DNA of 64,000 bases from the NCBI GenBank assembly GCA_028689615.1, contig JAQVCV010000003.1, positions 62,001-126,000 of the forward strand, given 5' to 3'. Below are positions 35,732 to 45,327 of this stretch, in pieces (positions within the stretch are counted from its first letter, which is position 1; the number at the start of each line of letters is the position of its first letter). A model generated the notes under the pieces. The model was not told the origin of the DNA. It made no database searches and saw only the letters and a program-made list of their open reading frames with translations. This DNA comes from Bacteroidales bacterium (GTDB lineage: Bacteria; Bacteroidota; Bacteroidia; Bacteroidales; TTA-H9). The translations under genes were made by a program, and so were the position numbers.

Positions 35732-35761
35732 TTGCCCAATCAAAAAACAACTGTAACTTTG
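35732..35761 (+). promoter_or_regulatory. Promoter driving the FMN-riboswitch transcript
   Basis: TTG (35732-35734), a 19-bp spacer and TAACTTTG (35754-35761), an exact -7 match. The transcript would start about 10 nt before the riboswitch P1 stem. Confidence 0.6.
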
Positions 35762-35778
35762 CGTCGAAAATATTGAAA

Positions 35779-35895
35779 GCTCTTCAGGGCAGGGTGTAAT
35801 TCCCGACCGGCGGTAAAGTCCGCGACTCCCTCACAAGGGGACTGAACCTGGTGAAACTCCGGTACCGACAGTAACAGTCTGGATGAAAGAAGAGC
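35779..35895 (+). ncRNA. FMN riboswitch (RFN element) aptamer
   Basis: The conserved core of the RFN element is clearly legible: AGGGTGTAATTCCCGACCGG followed by CGGTAAAGTCCGCGA, then CCTGGTGAAACTCCGGTACC, CGACAGT and AGTCTGGATGAAAGAAG. The P1 stem is perfect: GCTCTTC (35779-35785) with GAAGAGC (35889-35895). FMN binding to this RNA normally lowers expression of riboflavin synthesis or transport genes. The downstream gene is a TonB-dependent receptor, not a rib biosynthesis gene. Confidence 0.95.
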
Positions 35896-35973
35896 ATGTG
35901 CTTGACGGAATTTCCACGACGGATGTTGCCATTTGTTGTCAACGCCGTGTCATGATATGAACCACAAGTGCAT

Positions 35974-36004
35974 AGCAGCCCTGAGGATCCCTTTCAGGGC
36001 TGTT
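35974..36004 (+). terminator. Hairpin, probable expression platform of the FMN riboswitch
   Basis: AGCAGCCCTGA (35974-35984) / TCAGGGCTGTT (35994-36004), 11 bp with one G-T pair, then ATCATTT, a weak T-rich tail. It lies 79 nt after the aptamer and ~50 nt before the start codon. Read as a conditional terminator; blocking ribosome access is an alternative. Confidence 0.55.
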
Positions 36005-36055
36005 ATCATTTAATCACCCGGGCCTTTCAACTGCCCCACAAAAATGGTTCAAACC

Positions 36056-38611
36056 ATGAAACGGAAACTCATCCACACCTTCGCCATGGCCATCATCAGC
36101 GCCATGAGCACCCAGGCACAAACCGCCCTCAGGGGAGTTGTTGCCGATGCCTTGGGGCATCAACCCATTCATCAGGTAAATGTTACCGAAACCCGAAGCC
36201 ACAGAGGAACCACCACACTGGCCAACGGACATTTCACCATCACCCCACAGTTTGATTCCACTACCATCAGGTTCAGCGCGGTAGGCTACGCACCAGCCGA
36301 AATGGCATCAACATCGATGCCCGACACCATTCTGCTGGCACCACTTACCATTGGGCTGAAAGAAGTGAACATCATCGCGTCAACCACCTCCGACCAACGA
36401 TCGCCGGTAGCGAGCATCACCCTCGATCGCCGGTTGCTCGACCAACTTTCAGCAGGCAAAGCCTTTCCCGAAGCCATGCGCACCATTCCGGGCGTTTTTG
36501 CCACCCGCACAGGCGGTGGTTTTGGCGATGCGCGACTCAACATCCGCGGCTTTAGCCAGGAAAACATCACCATTCTTCTCAACGGAGTCCCGGTTAACAG
36601 CGTCGAAAACGGTCTGGTTTACTGGAACAACTGGGAAGGTCTGACCGAAGCCACTGCCAGCCTTCAGATTCAAAAAGGCATTGGAGCCTCGGGAGTAGCC
36701 GTGAACTCGGCAGGAGGAACCGTAAACCTCATCACCAAAACCACCGAAGCCACGCAAGGAGGATCGGTAGCCTACAATTACACCTCGTACGGAAACAGCA
36801 GGCTGATGTTGAGCCTTGCCACCGGACGGCTGGAATCGGGTTGGGCACTGAGTTTCACAGGATCGCGAACCACAGGCCCTGGTTATGTTGACGGAACCTA
36901 TGTTGATGGCTGGTCGTACCTGCTCAGCGCAGGAAAAGAATTCGGGCGACGCCACAAACTGGTTTTCACCCTCATGGGCAGTCCCGAGAGGCATGGACAA
37001 AGAAATTTCGAGCTGTCGGTAAGTGAAACAGAACAATACGGGCTTCGCTACAACAAAGACTGGGGAACACTTGACGGAAAGCTCAACAACCTGTCAGAAA
37101 ACTTCTACCACAAGCCCTACTTCACCGTGAACCATTATTTTGACGTAAACGAACGGCTTTTCATTGCCACTTCGGCCTATGCCACCTTTGGCGAAGGAGG
37201 CGGTAAGTGGTACGAAACCTTCAGCGGCACACCCATCCCCGGATTTAGAACACCCACAGGACAAATAGACTGGAGCGGTGTGCTTTCCAACAACCAGCAT
37301 GCGGATGTTTATGTTACTTCGGCTGGCGACACCCTGCGCAATTTCAGCAAAAACGTGCAAACCCATTTCAGAGCAAACCATTACTGGACAGGCTTGCTCT
37401 CGACCGCCCGCTACCGCGTTACAGACAATACAACCCTCACGGCAGGAGTTCATGGCAAATGGTTTAAAAGCAAACTCTGGGAAGAGATCACCAACCTGCT
37501 TGGAGGGCAATACTTCATCGACGACTATGGCTGGGCAGTAGAAGGAGCTTCAGGACGGGAAATTAAAAAAACCGTTGGCGACATTATCAAAGTTGACAAT
37601 GGCGCAACCGTAGGACATATAAGCACTTTTGGGCAATTAGCCTGGCAAACCAACCAGGCAGAAGCCTTTGTGGCAGGAGGTGTCAACCAGACCTGGTACG
37701 GCCGCTACGACAATTACAACTACCACAACAACAACAAAGCCCAGGGTCGAAACCAGACTGGTTTCGACCTGAAAGGCGGTGCAGCATGGCACCTCAACCA
37801 GTCACACACACTCACCCTCAACGGCGGTTACTTCAGCCGTGCCCCCTACCACAAATTCGTGTACCCAAACTGGAACAACGTGCCTGCATCCAACCTTCGC
37901 AACGAAAAACTGGCCACCCTCGAAGCTGGCTACATTTTCACCTACCATCCTGTCAGGCTGCGGATCAGTGCCTATTTCACCACCTGGGAAGACAAATCGG
38001 TACTCTCGCGCGAGTATCAACTGCTGGAAAACAGCACCTCTACCCGTGCCATGATGAATGGCCTTGACGCCGTTCATAAAGGTTTGGAAGCTGATGCTAC
38101 CGTCACGTTTTCAGAACGGGTTAGAGTGCAGTTGAGCGCGTCGGCAGGCGATTGGAAGTGGAAAAACAACGTGGAAGCACATCTTTTTAACCAAGCCAAC
38201 GAGATAGTGGATACCGTGAAAGTGTATGCCGACGGACTGAAAGTAGGCGATGCCCCCCAATTGCAGGCAGCAGCCACCCTTTGGGTTTTGCCATTGTCAA
38301 ACCTCGAACTCAACGTTACATGGAACTGGTATGACCAACTCTACGCCAGTTTCGATCCGGCAAGCCGCACCAACCCCTCCGACACCCAACAACCCTGGCG
38401 AGTGCCATCGTACCATACCCTCGACGCAGGGCTTACTTACAAAAAACAACTGTTTGGGCAACCGGTAATTTTCACCATGTCTGGCAGCAACCTGCTAAAC
38501 CACAGCTACATCATCCGCGGGACCGACGGAATAAACCATTCAGAGGCCGGGTTTACCGGCTTTTGGGGATTTGGAAGAACCTTCTCGTTCGGAGCAAAAA
38601 TAAATTTTTAA
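36056..38611 (+). CDS. FMN-riboswitch-controlled TonB-dependent receptor (predicted flavin uptake)
   Basis: 851 residues from the ATG at 36056, which starts a proper signal peptide (MKRKLIHTFAMAIISAMSTQ); an ATG at 36044 is in frame. After it come a carboxypeptidase-regulatory-like/CNA-B domain (~20-100, LRGVVADALGHQPIHQVNV), a plug domain (~115-225; LNIRGFSQENITILLNGVPV, GAVNSAGGTVNLITK-type end) and a 22-strand barrel ending in an aromatic-rich FGAKINF strand. TonB receptors pull scarce large nutrients through the outer membrane. The upstream FMN riboswitch predicts riboflavin, FMN or an analogue as substrate. No SusD partner follows, so it is not a glycan SusC. A terminator follows. Confidence 0.9.
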   Translation: MKRKLIHTFAMAIISAMSTQAQTALRGVVADALGHQPIHQVNVTETRSHRGTTTLANGHFTITPQFDSTTIRFSAVGYAPAEMASTSMPDTILLAPLTIGLKEVNIIASTTSDQRSPVASITLDRRLLDQLSAGKAFPEAMRTIPGVFATRTGGGFGDARLNIRGFSQENITILLNGVPVNSVENGLVYWNNWEGLTEATASLQIQKGIGASGVAVNSAGGTVNLITKTTEATQGGSVAYNYTSYGNSRLMLSLATGRLESGWALSFTGSRTTGPGYVDGTYVDGWSYLLSAGKEFGRRHKLVFTLMGSPERHGQRNFELSVSETEQYGLRYNKDWGTLDGKLNNLSENFYHKPYFTVNHYFDVNERLFIATSAYATFGEGGGKWYETFSGTPIPGFRTPTGQIDWSGVLSNNQHADVYVTSAGDTLRNFSKNVQTHFRANHYWTGLLSTARYRVTDNTTLTAGVHGKWFKSKLWEEITNLLGGQYFIDDYGWAVEGASGREIKKTVGDIIKVDNGATVGHISTFGQLAWQTNQAEAFVAGGVNQTWYGRYDNYNYHNNNKAQGRNQTGFDLKGGAAWHLNQSHTLTLNGGYFSRAPYHKFVYPNWNNVPASNLRNEKLATLEAGYIFTYHPVRLRISAYFTTWEDKSVLSREYQLLENSTSTRAMMNGLDAVHKGLEADATVTFSERVRVQLSASAGDWKWKNNVEAHLFNQANEIVDTVKVYADGLKVGDAPQLQAAATLWVLPLSNLELNVTWNWYDQLYASFDPASRTNPSDTQQPWRVPSYHTLDAGLTYKKQLFGQPVIFTMSGSNLLNHSYIIRGTDGINHSEAGFTGFWGFGRTFSFGAKINF

Positions 38612-38630
38612 CCAACCAATCCAATCCATC

Positions 38631-38666
38631 AAAACCGGCTCTGAAAACCAGGCCGGTTTTTATTTT
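38631..38666 (+). terminator. Terminator of the TonB-dependent receptor gene
   Basis: AAAACCGGC (38631-38639) / GCCGGTTTT (38652-38660) followed by TTATTTT. Confidence 0.75.
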
Positions 38667-38764
38667 GGTTAAAAACCATTATCACGTCCATTTTCACACA
38701 ACAAATCCTAACTTTATACCCGTAAAACGGTTGTAATATTAGCAATCCTGAAAAAAGAAGTGTT

Positions 38765-41700
38765 ATGGCAGGCAAAATACATCAAATCCATTTTTGGATT
38801 CTTCTGGCAGTCGTCATGTCAGCGATACAAACTACTCTGGTCGGACAGAGCTACCATTTCACTTATTACACTGGCAACGACGGACTTCCCACCGACCTGA
38901 TAAAATCGGTAGCCATAACACCCGATGGATTTATTGCATTGGCAACTGACGAAGGCTTTGTGGTTTACGACGGGCAAACCTTTCGCACCTATGCATCTCA
39001 ACTCCAAAGCAGGTATGCGAAATTCGTATTCACCGAACCCTCCGGAAGGATGCTGGTATCAGACGATATGGGTCTGACTGCCGTGACCTTCGAGGGAATC
39101 CTTCCCAAGTTTCAACTTATTAAAAGAGGAAGCATCGAACGAAACGACACCGCGTTGTGGTATCCCAAAATTATTACCGCTGATGCACTTGGCAACACCT
39201 GGGTTACTGACAACAGCAGCATCTATCTGCTAAAAGGGAACACCCTGAATCCACTTCCCATTGGAATGAAATCGTTGCCCGAGAACGTTCAACGCTCGTT
39301 TATGCTTGCCGACGACAGCACAGGAAACCTTTATGCATTCTATGATGGAGGCAACAGCTACCTTATCGACCGCAACAATTTAAAGATAAGAGAAACAACC
39401 GGGTTTCTGCCCGAGAAAGCTTTTTTTTATGCTGCTCCCCTATCCAAAGGAAAGATCTGGGTGGCTGGAAACAGCGGGTTGTGGATTGTTGATACCCAAA
39501 GCAACAACCTAACCCCCAAGTGCAAGCTTGTGGTGCCCTTGATTGAGTTTTCGGGAATTGTGAAACTACGCCACAACCTGTTTATTGGAGCAACCTGGTC
39601 AAATGGCGTTTATGAAATCAAGATCAATGGAGATGACATCTCTTACAGGAAGATCGAGCAATTTTTATCGGGGAATGTCAATTTCTTATCAACAGACAAG
39701 GAAGGGAACATCTGGCTTGCCGGCGATAACGGCCTTGTGCTCATGTCGATTGGAATGTTTCAAAACCCCCTACACGAACAATTGAATGGCTACATTCAAC
39801 ACATCACAACCAAAGGCCATGAGGTATTTGCCACCGACGGGAAACAGGTTTTAAAAATCAATCACCACACGGGAGAATTCAGCTATAGCACCCTCTACAC
39901 CCATCGGGGCAAAGAAACCATTTTGAGACTTTTAGCCGTGGAAGGCGGTATCTGGATGTCGGATAACATGGGAAACATCGGGTTCAAACCAAACACAGGT
40001 CCAGTGCATTGGATAAAGACCGGCCAAAGCGGAGCAGTTTTTATTCTGGCTCCAGGGCTTAACGATGAGATGTGGTTCTGCCAGGATGGCATGAACAAAA
40101 TAGGCTGTATAGATCAACAGCGAAACATAACATTCTATGGACAGGAAAACGGGATCGATTCCCGTATAATAAGCATCGTGCGATCACCCGACGGCAAGTC
40201 GCTTTTCCTTGGAGGATCTTCTGATGAAGGCTATTTATACCAATTTGATTTAAAGCAGCGAATAGCAACAAACCTGAGCCAACCAGTCGGATTCAGACAT
40301 AACATCCCCATTGCCGTGAACGACATCGCCTTTAAAGACAAAAAGCTCTTGCTGGGCTCCAATTTTGGGCTGCTCGAGCATTCCCCCGACACCATCAGAC
40401 GAATTGAAACAGGCCAACTTACCGAAAGCACCATCAAAGGTATAACCATTGACAAGAACGGAACACCCTGGTTTACAGCAAGCCTTGGAATTGTAAAACT
40501 AGAAGGCAACAACAGCTACATATTTGCCGAACGAGAAGGCATTCCATCAAAAACAGCATCGTTCAGGAGTATCGTTGTAGATGCCAACAACCACATCTGG
40601 AGTGGAACCATCAGCGGATTGGCATTTTGCGACAACCAATCGAAGGCAAGAGAACTTCCTTCGCCTGTATTCGAAGAAGCTGAACTTGATGGCAATCCTT
40701 TCCCTTGGATCGAAAAGGGGATCAACACATTCACCAACAAGTCGTTTCTAAAATTGATTTATACCACCCCCGCCTTCCCGGGCAACCTTATTCAATACCA
40801 ATACAGACTGATAAGCGAAGTCTCAACAACCCAATGGGAAACATGCGACAATACGCTTGAACTACACATGAAAGCGTGGCAGCCGGGCAATTACAAGCTT
40901 GAGATCAGGGCAAAAAAAGAGGGGAACTTCACATGGAGTCCCCCCTTAACCCTTAACATGTTGATCAAAAAAGTATGGTATGAGAACGTGCTGATTGTCT
41001 CGTTGATTGTTGCTGGAATATTGACCCTTATCACGCTATTGGTCAGGTCGAATAACCACCGGCATCAGAACCGCAGAAGAAAGCTGGAGGAAGAGATTGA
41101 GAAGCGTACCAGCGAAATCAGATCGCAGAAGAATTTTATTGAGAACCAGCGCAACTCGATAATGATGCAAAACCAGGAATTGGAGCGAAAAAACGTGGAG
41201 TTGACCGAAGCCCGGCAAAAAGCTGAAGAATTTGCGCGTTCACGCACCATGTTTCTTAGCACCATGAGCCATGAACTTAGGACACCACTAAACGCGGTGA
41301 TCGGGATGACCTACATTCTTTTGAACGAAGACCCTCGCCCCAACCAGATCGACAACCTTCAAACTCTGCGTTTCTCGGCCGAAAACCTTTTAGCTCTGAT
41401 CAACGATATTTTGGACTTCAGCAAAATTGAGGCAGGCAAACTCTCGTTTGAAGATGTTGACTTCGATCTTCATGAAAAAATTTCCAGCATAGCACAAGTA
41501 CTCAAGGTAAAAGCCGACGAAAAAGGAGTAGCAATCAGCCAAAACATCGAGGCTGGTGTTCCACAATTCCTGGTAGGCGACTCCACCCGATTGAACCAGA
41601 TTCTTTTCAATATTGCTGGCAATGCGGTGAAATTCACTCACGAGGGTTCAATATTTATTTCTGTTGAAAACTACGATGTAACAGATACCCATCACATACT

Positions 41701-42391
41701 TCGCTTTGTTGTGAAAGATACCGGGATTGGAATTGCGCCCGACAAAACAGCCACCATATTCGACAGTTTTACCCAAGCCGAAAATGAGATAACCCGAAAA
41801 TATGGAGGAACAGGACTCGGATTGGCCATCACAAAAAAACTTGTAGAGCTGCAGGGTGGACACATCAAAGTAGATTCAACCCCCGGACAAGGGACAACCT
41901 TTACCATTGAGATGACCTTCAGAAAAAGCGAAAAAAACCTTAAAGCCGACGAACCTATCCTGATCGACACCTTCAGGCAATTCAACCACGAGCGCATTCT
42001 GGTGGTTGACGACAACCAGATCAACCTAATAGTAGCCCGTAAATTTCTAACAAAATGGGACTTACAGGTTGACACTGCCGAGAACGGCGTAGAGGCTTAC
42101 GAATTGGCTCGCAGCAACCAATACAGGATGATTCTGATGGATATACAAATGCCCGAGATGGATGGATACACAGCCAGCAAGGCCATCAGGCAATACGAAA
42201 CTCAAATAGGGAGACCCCTTACTCCAATAGTTGCACTTACAGCTTCGGCTCTGCTCGATGTAAAAGAGAAAATCATTTCATCAGGAATGAACGACTTCAT
42301 TACCAAGCCATTTAATCCGAAAGAGTTGAATTATAAAATTGGGAAAATACTCACCGCAGGAAATCCCAACATCAACCCGGTCAATACGTGA
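38765..42391 (+). CDS. Hybrid sensor histidine kinase/response regulator with periplasmic beta-propeller
   Basis: 1208 residues. A signal/anchor helix is followed by two-component-regulator propeller repeats (~35-640; e.g. [31 protein letters not shown]), a Y_Y_Y-type Ig-like domain (~645-735) and one membrane helix (~743-763). Inside: coiled coil, HisKA with [15 protein letters not shown] (phospho-acceptor His836), HATPase with DTGIGIAP and GGTGLGLAI, and a receiver domain with [18 protein letters not shown] (phospho-acceptor Asp1126) and a Lys in ITKPF. The architecture recalls the hybrid two-component sensors that control polysaccharide loci, but the usual C-terminal AraC DNA-binding domain is absent; output must go by phosphotransfer to another protein. 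Confidence 0.93.
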   Translation: MAGKIHQIHFWILLAVVMSAIQTTLVGQSYHFTYYTGNDGLPTDLIKSVAITPDGFIALATDEGFVVYDGQTFRTYASQLQSRYAKFVFTEPSGRMLVSDDMGLTAVTFEGILPKFQLIKRGSIERNDTALWYPKIITADALGNTWVTDNSSIYLLKGNTLNPLPIGMKSLPENVQRSFMLADDSTGNLYAFYDGGNSYLIDRNNLKIRETTGFLPEKAFFYAAPLSKGKIWVAGNSGLWIVDTQSNNLTPKCKLVVPLIEFSGIVKLRHNLFIGATWSNGVYEIKINGDDISYRKIEQFLSGNVNFLSTDKEGNIWLAGDNGLVLMSIGMFQNPLHEQLNGYIQHITTKGHEVFATDGKQVLKINHHTGEFSYSTLYTHRGKETILRLLAVEGGIWMSDNMGNIGFKPNTGPVHWIKTGQSGAVFILAPGLNDEMWFCQDGMNKIGCIDQQRNITFYGQENGIDSRIISIVRSPDGKSLFLGGSSDEGYLYQFDLKQRIATNLSQPVGFRHNIPIAVNDIAFKDKKLLLGSNFGLLEHSPDTIRRIETGQLTESTIKGITIDKNGTPWFTASLGIVKLEGNNSYIFAEREGIPSKTASFRSIVVDANNHIWSGTISGLAFCDNQSKARELPSPVFEEAELDGNPFPWIEKGINTFTNKSFLKLIYTTPAFPGNLIQYQYRLISEVSTTQWETCDNTLELHMKAWQPGNYKLEIRAKKEGNFTWSPPLTLNMLIKKVWYENVLIVSLIVAGILTLITLLVRSNNHRHQNRRRKLEEEIEKRTSEIRSQKNFIENQRNSIMMQNQELERKNVELTEARQKAEEFARSRTMFLSTMSHELRTPLNAVIGMTYILLNEDPRPNQIDNLQTLRFSAENLLALINDILDFSKIEAGKLSFEDVDFDLHEKISSIAQVLKVKADEKGVAISQNIEAGVPQFLVGDSTRLNQILFNIAGNAVKFTHEGSIFISVENYDVTDTHHILRFVVKDTGIGIAPDKTATIFDSFTQAENEITRKYGGTGLGLAITKKLVELQGGHIKVDSTPGQGTTFTIEMTFRKSEKNLKADEPILIDTFRQFNHERILVVDDNQINLIVARKFLTKWDLQVDTAENGVEAYELARSNQYRMILMDIQMPEMDGYTASKAIRQYETQIGRPLTPIVALTASALLDVKEKIISSGMNDFITKPFNPKELNYKIGKILTAGNPNINPVNT

Positions 42392-43073
42392 AATAAATCA
42401 TTCCTGAAAAATAACCATATCCGTTGCCTGGCACAGCCTGATAATCCCAGCCCAGCATCAGCGATATCTCCGATTGGTCACCCACTTTATAACACGCTCC
42501 AACCGCGGGATTCAGGTAGTAACCAATGCTTTTGAGTTTTGACTTGGCATCAAACGAATACCCCAACGTTACCATTACAGCAGGCGACAGACTCCCCTTT
42601 CTGGCGGCGGTATGATAGCCAAGGGTAGCCATAACAGGAAGATACATCTGATCTAGAAGATTTTGGTAATGAATTCCCAAACCCAAACCAAGTGATAAAC
42701 CTTGCTTGTTGACCAGCGATTCGGTGATGCGAAACTTTATAAAATTTTGAATATTATTACCATACACAGCGTAACCAAGTCCAAAAGTTTCACGCGACGA
42801 AATCCCGTCCAATATCGATCCTCCTTGTTTCTCACCAACTTCTTCCTTTTCAATTTTGGCAATGTCTTTAGTGTCGAAAACAAACAAATTTCCATCGGTA
42901 GTGCGAAACCGGGTTTGTTGACCAGGGACCAACTCCTCTATCTTTCCACGCATAACGCTTCCATTGGTGAGGTAAACCACATCCAGCGTTTGGTTCTGTG
43001 CCAGAGCACTTTCAGAACAAATAAAAGTTGCCAACAAAAGACAAAAAGCAAAAAAAGCAGTCGATATTTTCAT
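42381..43073 (-). CDS. Outer-membrane barrel protein with N-terminal signalling-like segment (paralogue A)
   Basis: 230 residues with a signal peptide (cleavage near ALAQ-N). Residues ~28-70 form a small beta domain common in Bacteroidota exported proteins (VYLTNGSVMRGKIEELV, then FVFDTKDIAKIEKE). The rest (~85-230) is a glycine-rich, barrel-like region ending in an aromatic [11 protein letters not shown] strand. It is the second of two tandem, distantly similar genes (the other at 43105-43821, gap 31 bp). The last 11 bp overlap the convergent kinase gene. Function not recognised. Confidence 0.78.
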   Translation of the reverse strand: MKISTAFFAFCLLLATFICSESALAQNQTLDVVYLTNGSVMRGKIEELVPGQQTRFRTTDGNLFVFDTKDIAKIEKEEVGEKQGGSILDGISSRETFGLGYAVYGNNIQNFIKFRITESLVNKQGLSLGLGLGIHYQNLLDQMYLPVMATLGYHTAARKGSLSPAVMVTLGYSFDAKSKLKSIGYYLNPAVGACYKVGDQSEISLMLGWDYQAVPGNGYGYFSGMIYFTY

Positions 43074-43104
43074 ATTACTATTTTGAATGAACTCAACGCA
43101 TGAG

Positions 43105-43821
43105 TCATATTATTATCAACAAATTGATGCTGAAGCCAGTTTCATGATGCCCCTCGCGGTTTAACCGGTATCCCCCCGAAGGATTTACAACCAGGCCTTC
43201 AGACCTAAAATATTGCCGTTCAAGGCCAATCGACAGGGCAAAGCCAATTTCATCAGAAAGCAAGTACTTAATTCCGGCCGAAGGACTTAATAAAAGTCCG
43301 GCAGCACTCATTCCATTTGAACCATCTAACGAATAACCTGCCAACAAATCGACAAAAGGGGCCAGCTTTGCTTTGCTCCACGACAAACGTCCGCCGGCGA
43401 GCAATGGCCAAAGCACCATACCAGATGATCCATAAACATGGACTCCCCCGCCCAATCCTACTGAAAAGCATTCAGCAAGAGGCCACCAGGCATTGTATCT
43501 GAGTTTAAGAAAATCGGAAGAAGAGCTGTTGGCCTTCAGGCAAAAACCCAGTTGAATCTGATGAATTATCCAAGAAGGTTTATCGCTTGCCTGTTGATCT
43601 GAAGGGTTGCTTTGGTTTACAATCCGTTCAATTTCATCGTAAGCAATGACAATGGTTGAACTGTCGGCTAATAAAACCTCAACTGAGGTCTGGGGAATGT
43701 GTTTTATGATACTCCCTTTAACAATCTTCCCACTTTTCAGCACAAGCTCGTCGCGAACAAATTGGGCATTGAGCGATAAGACAGCGAACAACGGAAAAAA
43801 AACAAGCCAGAAACGATTCAT
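43105..43821 (-). CDS. Outer-membrane barrel protein with N-terminal signalling-like segment (paralogue B)
   Basis: 238 residues with a signal peptide (cleavage near LNAQ-F). It has the same plan as its neighbour: a short N-terminal beta segment (LVLKSGKIVKGSIIKHI, then IVIAYDEIERIV), a linker (~65-85) and a barrel-like region (GLGGGVHVYGS, YLLSDEIGFALSIGLE) to a hydrophobic end (FSINLLIII). First gene of the two-gene operon. Similarity in length, order and motif between the two suggests an old tandem duplication. Function not recognised. Confidence 0.75.
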   Translation of the reverse strand: MNRFWLVFFPLFAVLSLNAQFVRDELVLKSGKIVKGSIIKHIPQTSVEVLLADSSTIVIAYDEIERIVNQSNPSDQQASDKPSWIIHQIQLGFCLKANSSSSDFLKLRYNAWWPLAECFSVGLGGGVHVYGSSGMVLWPLLAGGRLSWSKAKLAPFVDLLAGYSLDGSNGMSAAGLLLSPSAGIKYLLSDEIGFALSIGLERQYFRSEGLVVNPSGGYRLNREGHHETGFSINLLIII

Positions 43822-43848
43822 AAAAAGAAGGGTATTGAAACAGAATCA

Positions 43849-43881
43849 GGCAAAAAAGCAAAGGCGGCCAGGAGCCGCCTT
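43849..43881 (-). terminator. Terminator of the 43899-44465 gene
   Basis: AAGGCGGC (43861-43868) / GCCGCCTT (43874-43881), loop 5 nt; on the minus strand followed by a short T-rich stretch (43852-43857). Confidence 0.6.
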
Positions 43882-43898
43882 CGCATTGAAAAAAAATC

Positions 43899-44465
43899 TT
43901 AGAGTTTAAACATCAAACCGGCACTAACAACCAACTGATCAGCACTGCTTAATACGTACTTGGCTTCGCCCAGAATGAACATGTTGTCTGACACAGGATA
44001 CTGAATACCAGCACCAATATTCAAACCGAAATTGGTATCAGATGCACTTTCGTCCATGTCCAAATCAAGATCGTCTGATTTGTACATTGGTAAATCTCCT
44101 GAGATTGTGGAAGAAAAACTAATTCCGGTAACGTTAAGACCAGCGATTCCATAAAGCTCGAATCCATCGTTCAAGAACAAATAGTTGCCATCAACGTCGA
44201 GCAGCCAGAAGTTATACTTATACTCAGCTGAGTAAGTATAAAGACTGATCTCTTCCTTCTTAGGAAGAAAATACGTGAAAGCCGGGGCAAGACGGATTTG
44301 GTCTGTGATGCCGTAGTTGAATTTGACTCCAAAACCAGGTTGTTTTACTTCGCTACCATAAGCGACCAGACCACCAAGTTTCATTTCACCCTGCTGAGCC
44401 ATAGCGGGGATTGCGATCATCATCATGAAAGCAGCGGCGAGCGTTGCTGTTAAGAGTTTTCTCAT
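43899..44465 (-). CDS. Small outer-membrane beta-barrel protein
   Basis: 188 residues, signal peptide (MRKLLTATLAAAFMMMIAIPAMAQ) and an OmpX/OmpA-like 8-stranded barrel pattern: KLGGLVAYGSEV, GFGVKFNYGITDQIRLAPAFTYFLP, YKYNFWLLDVDGNYLF, ending in SAGLMFKL. One extracellular loop (~130-150) is strongly acidic (SDDLDLDMDESASD), which may bind cations. Function otherwise unknown. Well-formed promoter at 44511-44541 and its own terminator, so a single-gene unit. Confidence 0.82.
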   Translation of the reverse strand: MRKLLTATLAAAFMMMIAIPAMAQQGEMKLGGLVAYGSEVKQPGFGVKFNYGITDQIRLAPAFTYFLPKKEEISLYTYSAEYKYNFWLLDVDGNYLFLNDGFELYGIAGLNVTGISFSSTISGDLPMYKSDDLDLDMDESASDTNFGLNIGAGIQYPVSDNMFILGEAKYVLSSADQLVVSAGLMFKL

Positions 44466-44510
44466 GTTTGGAAAAATTTAAGTGAATAAATTAGGGTTAC
44501 ATTTTCCCTG

Positions 44511-44541
44511 CGAAGGTACAAAACTCTTGAAGTTTTACAAA
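44511..44541 (-). promoter_or_regulatory. Promoter of the 43899-44465 barrel gene
   Basis: TTTG (44538-44541), a 19-bp spacer and TACCTTCG (44511-44518, one mismatch to TAnnTTTG) on the minus strand, 45 bp before the start codon. Confidence 0.55.
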
Positions 44542-44753
44542 CATTCATAAAACAATTCAACAATTTTTCACGAAACCAATTCAAGTAATCTGTCTTACCA
44601 AAACAAACCAGAGTCATTAGACACGCCAAACACCTCTTTATCAAGTTCTATAGATAAAAAACCACTGAAAACAAAAGCCCTCTAATTTTACAGTTGGCTC
44701 CATGCAAAGCTTGATCGCTCACAAACACAAAACAGCGAACCATGGCAAATAAC

Positions 44754-44785
44754 TAAAAAACTTCCACTTTTTTAAGGTGGAAGTT
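44754..44785 (-). terminator. Terminator of the Spy-like gene
   Basis: AACTTCCAC (44759-44767) / GTGGAAGTT (44777-44785), followed on the minus strand by a run of T (44755-44760). Confidence 0.7.
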
Positions 44786-44821
44786 CCAATTTTTCAATAC
44801 TAAAATTACCAATCAGGTTTT

Positions 44822-45214
44822 TTACCTACCCCTCATGTCTCTTTTCTCTTTCCGCTCCTTCCTTTTGTCCTTCAATTCCATGTACTTTTTAAACTGATCG
44901 GCTGTTAGAACTTTTTTCAGTTCAGCTTCGGTGGCTTTAATTTGCTTATCACGTTTGTCTCGGGCAGCATCGCGTTTAGCTTTGACCTCAGCCCGATCGG
45001 TCTCCACTTTTTTAAAATGATCGGTCTGAATCTGCTTCACTTTGGCAACCTGCTCATCCGAAAGGTCTAAAGCTATCTTCAAGCGGGTTGTCAACAGTTC
45101 GGCACGTTCCTCAGGGGTTAGTTTGTCGTCGTCGGGACGTTGAGCCTTTAAACAAAGTGACTGTCCTGCAAGCAGCAGAACCATCATCAAAATCTGAATT
45201 TTCAAAATTTTCAT
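44822..45214 (-). CDS. Spy/CpxP-like periplasmic protein
   Basis: 130 residues from the ATG at 45214, which starts a signal peptide (KIQILMMVLLLAGQSLCLKAQ); an upstream ATG (45295) gives a worse one. The mature part is helical, very rich in Lys, Arg, Asp and Glu, with LTPEERAELLTTRLKIALDLSDEQVAKVKQI, the LTxEQ-type pattern of the LTXXQ/Spy family, and a basic end (KDKRKERKEKRDMRGR). Spy and CpxP are envelope chaperones or stress sensors in Proteobacteria; Bacteroidota have many relatives of unknown role. Terminator follows; no obvious partner gene. Confidence 0.75.
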   Translation of the reverse strand: MKILKIQILMMVLLLAGQSLCLKAQRPDDDKLTPEERAELLTTRLKIALDLSDEQVAKVKQIQTDHFKKVETDRAEVKAKRDAARDKRDKQIKATEAELKKVLTADQFKKYMELKDKRKERKEKRDMRGR

Positions 45215-45327
45215 AACATAATGATTTAAAAGGTTATGAATTGTTGACCCAAGAAGTGTACGCAGGTTTAATGACAACAAGCCTAGAAAAAACACCCGAA
45301 AACAATTAATGGTAATTAACTTTTATT

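Larger units (their letters stand above)
35537..36055. other. Intergenic region with low-complexity repeat, promoter, FMN riboswitch and hairpin
   Basis: About 520 bp without a gene. It holds, in order, the T/G low-complexity repeat (35551-35623), a promoter (35732-35761), the FMN riboswitch aptamer (35779-35895) and a terminator-like hairpin (35974-36004) before the TonB-dependent receptor. Confidence 0.85.

Noticed and set aside
35210..35743. Long minus-strand open frame with repeated Thr-Asn-Gln-Gln residues
   Set aside because: It runs antisense over the CCG-protein gene and gets its low-complexity part from the T/G repeat; no signal or conserved motif.
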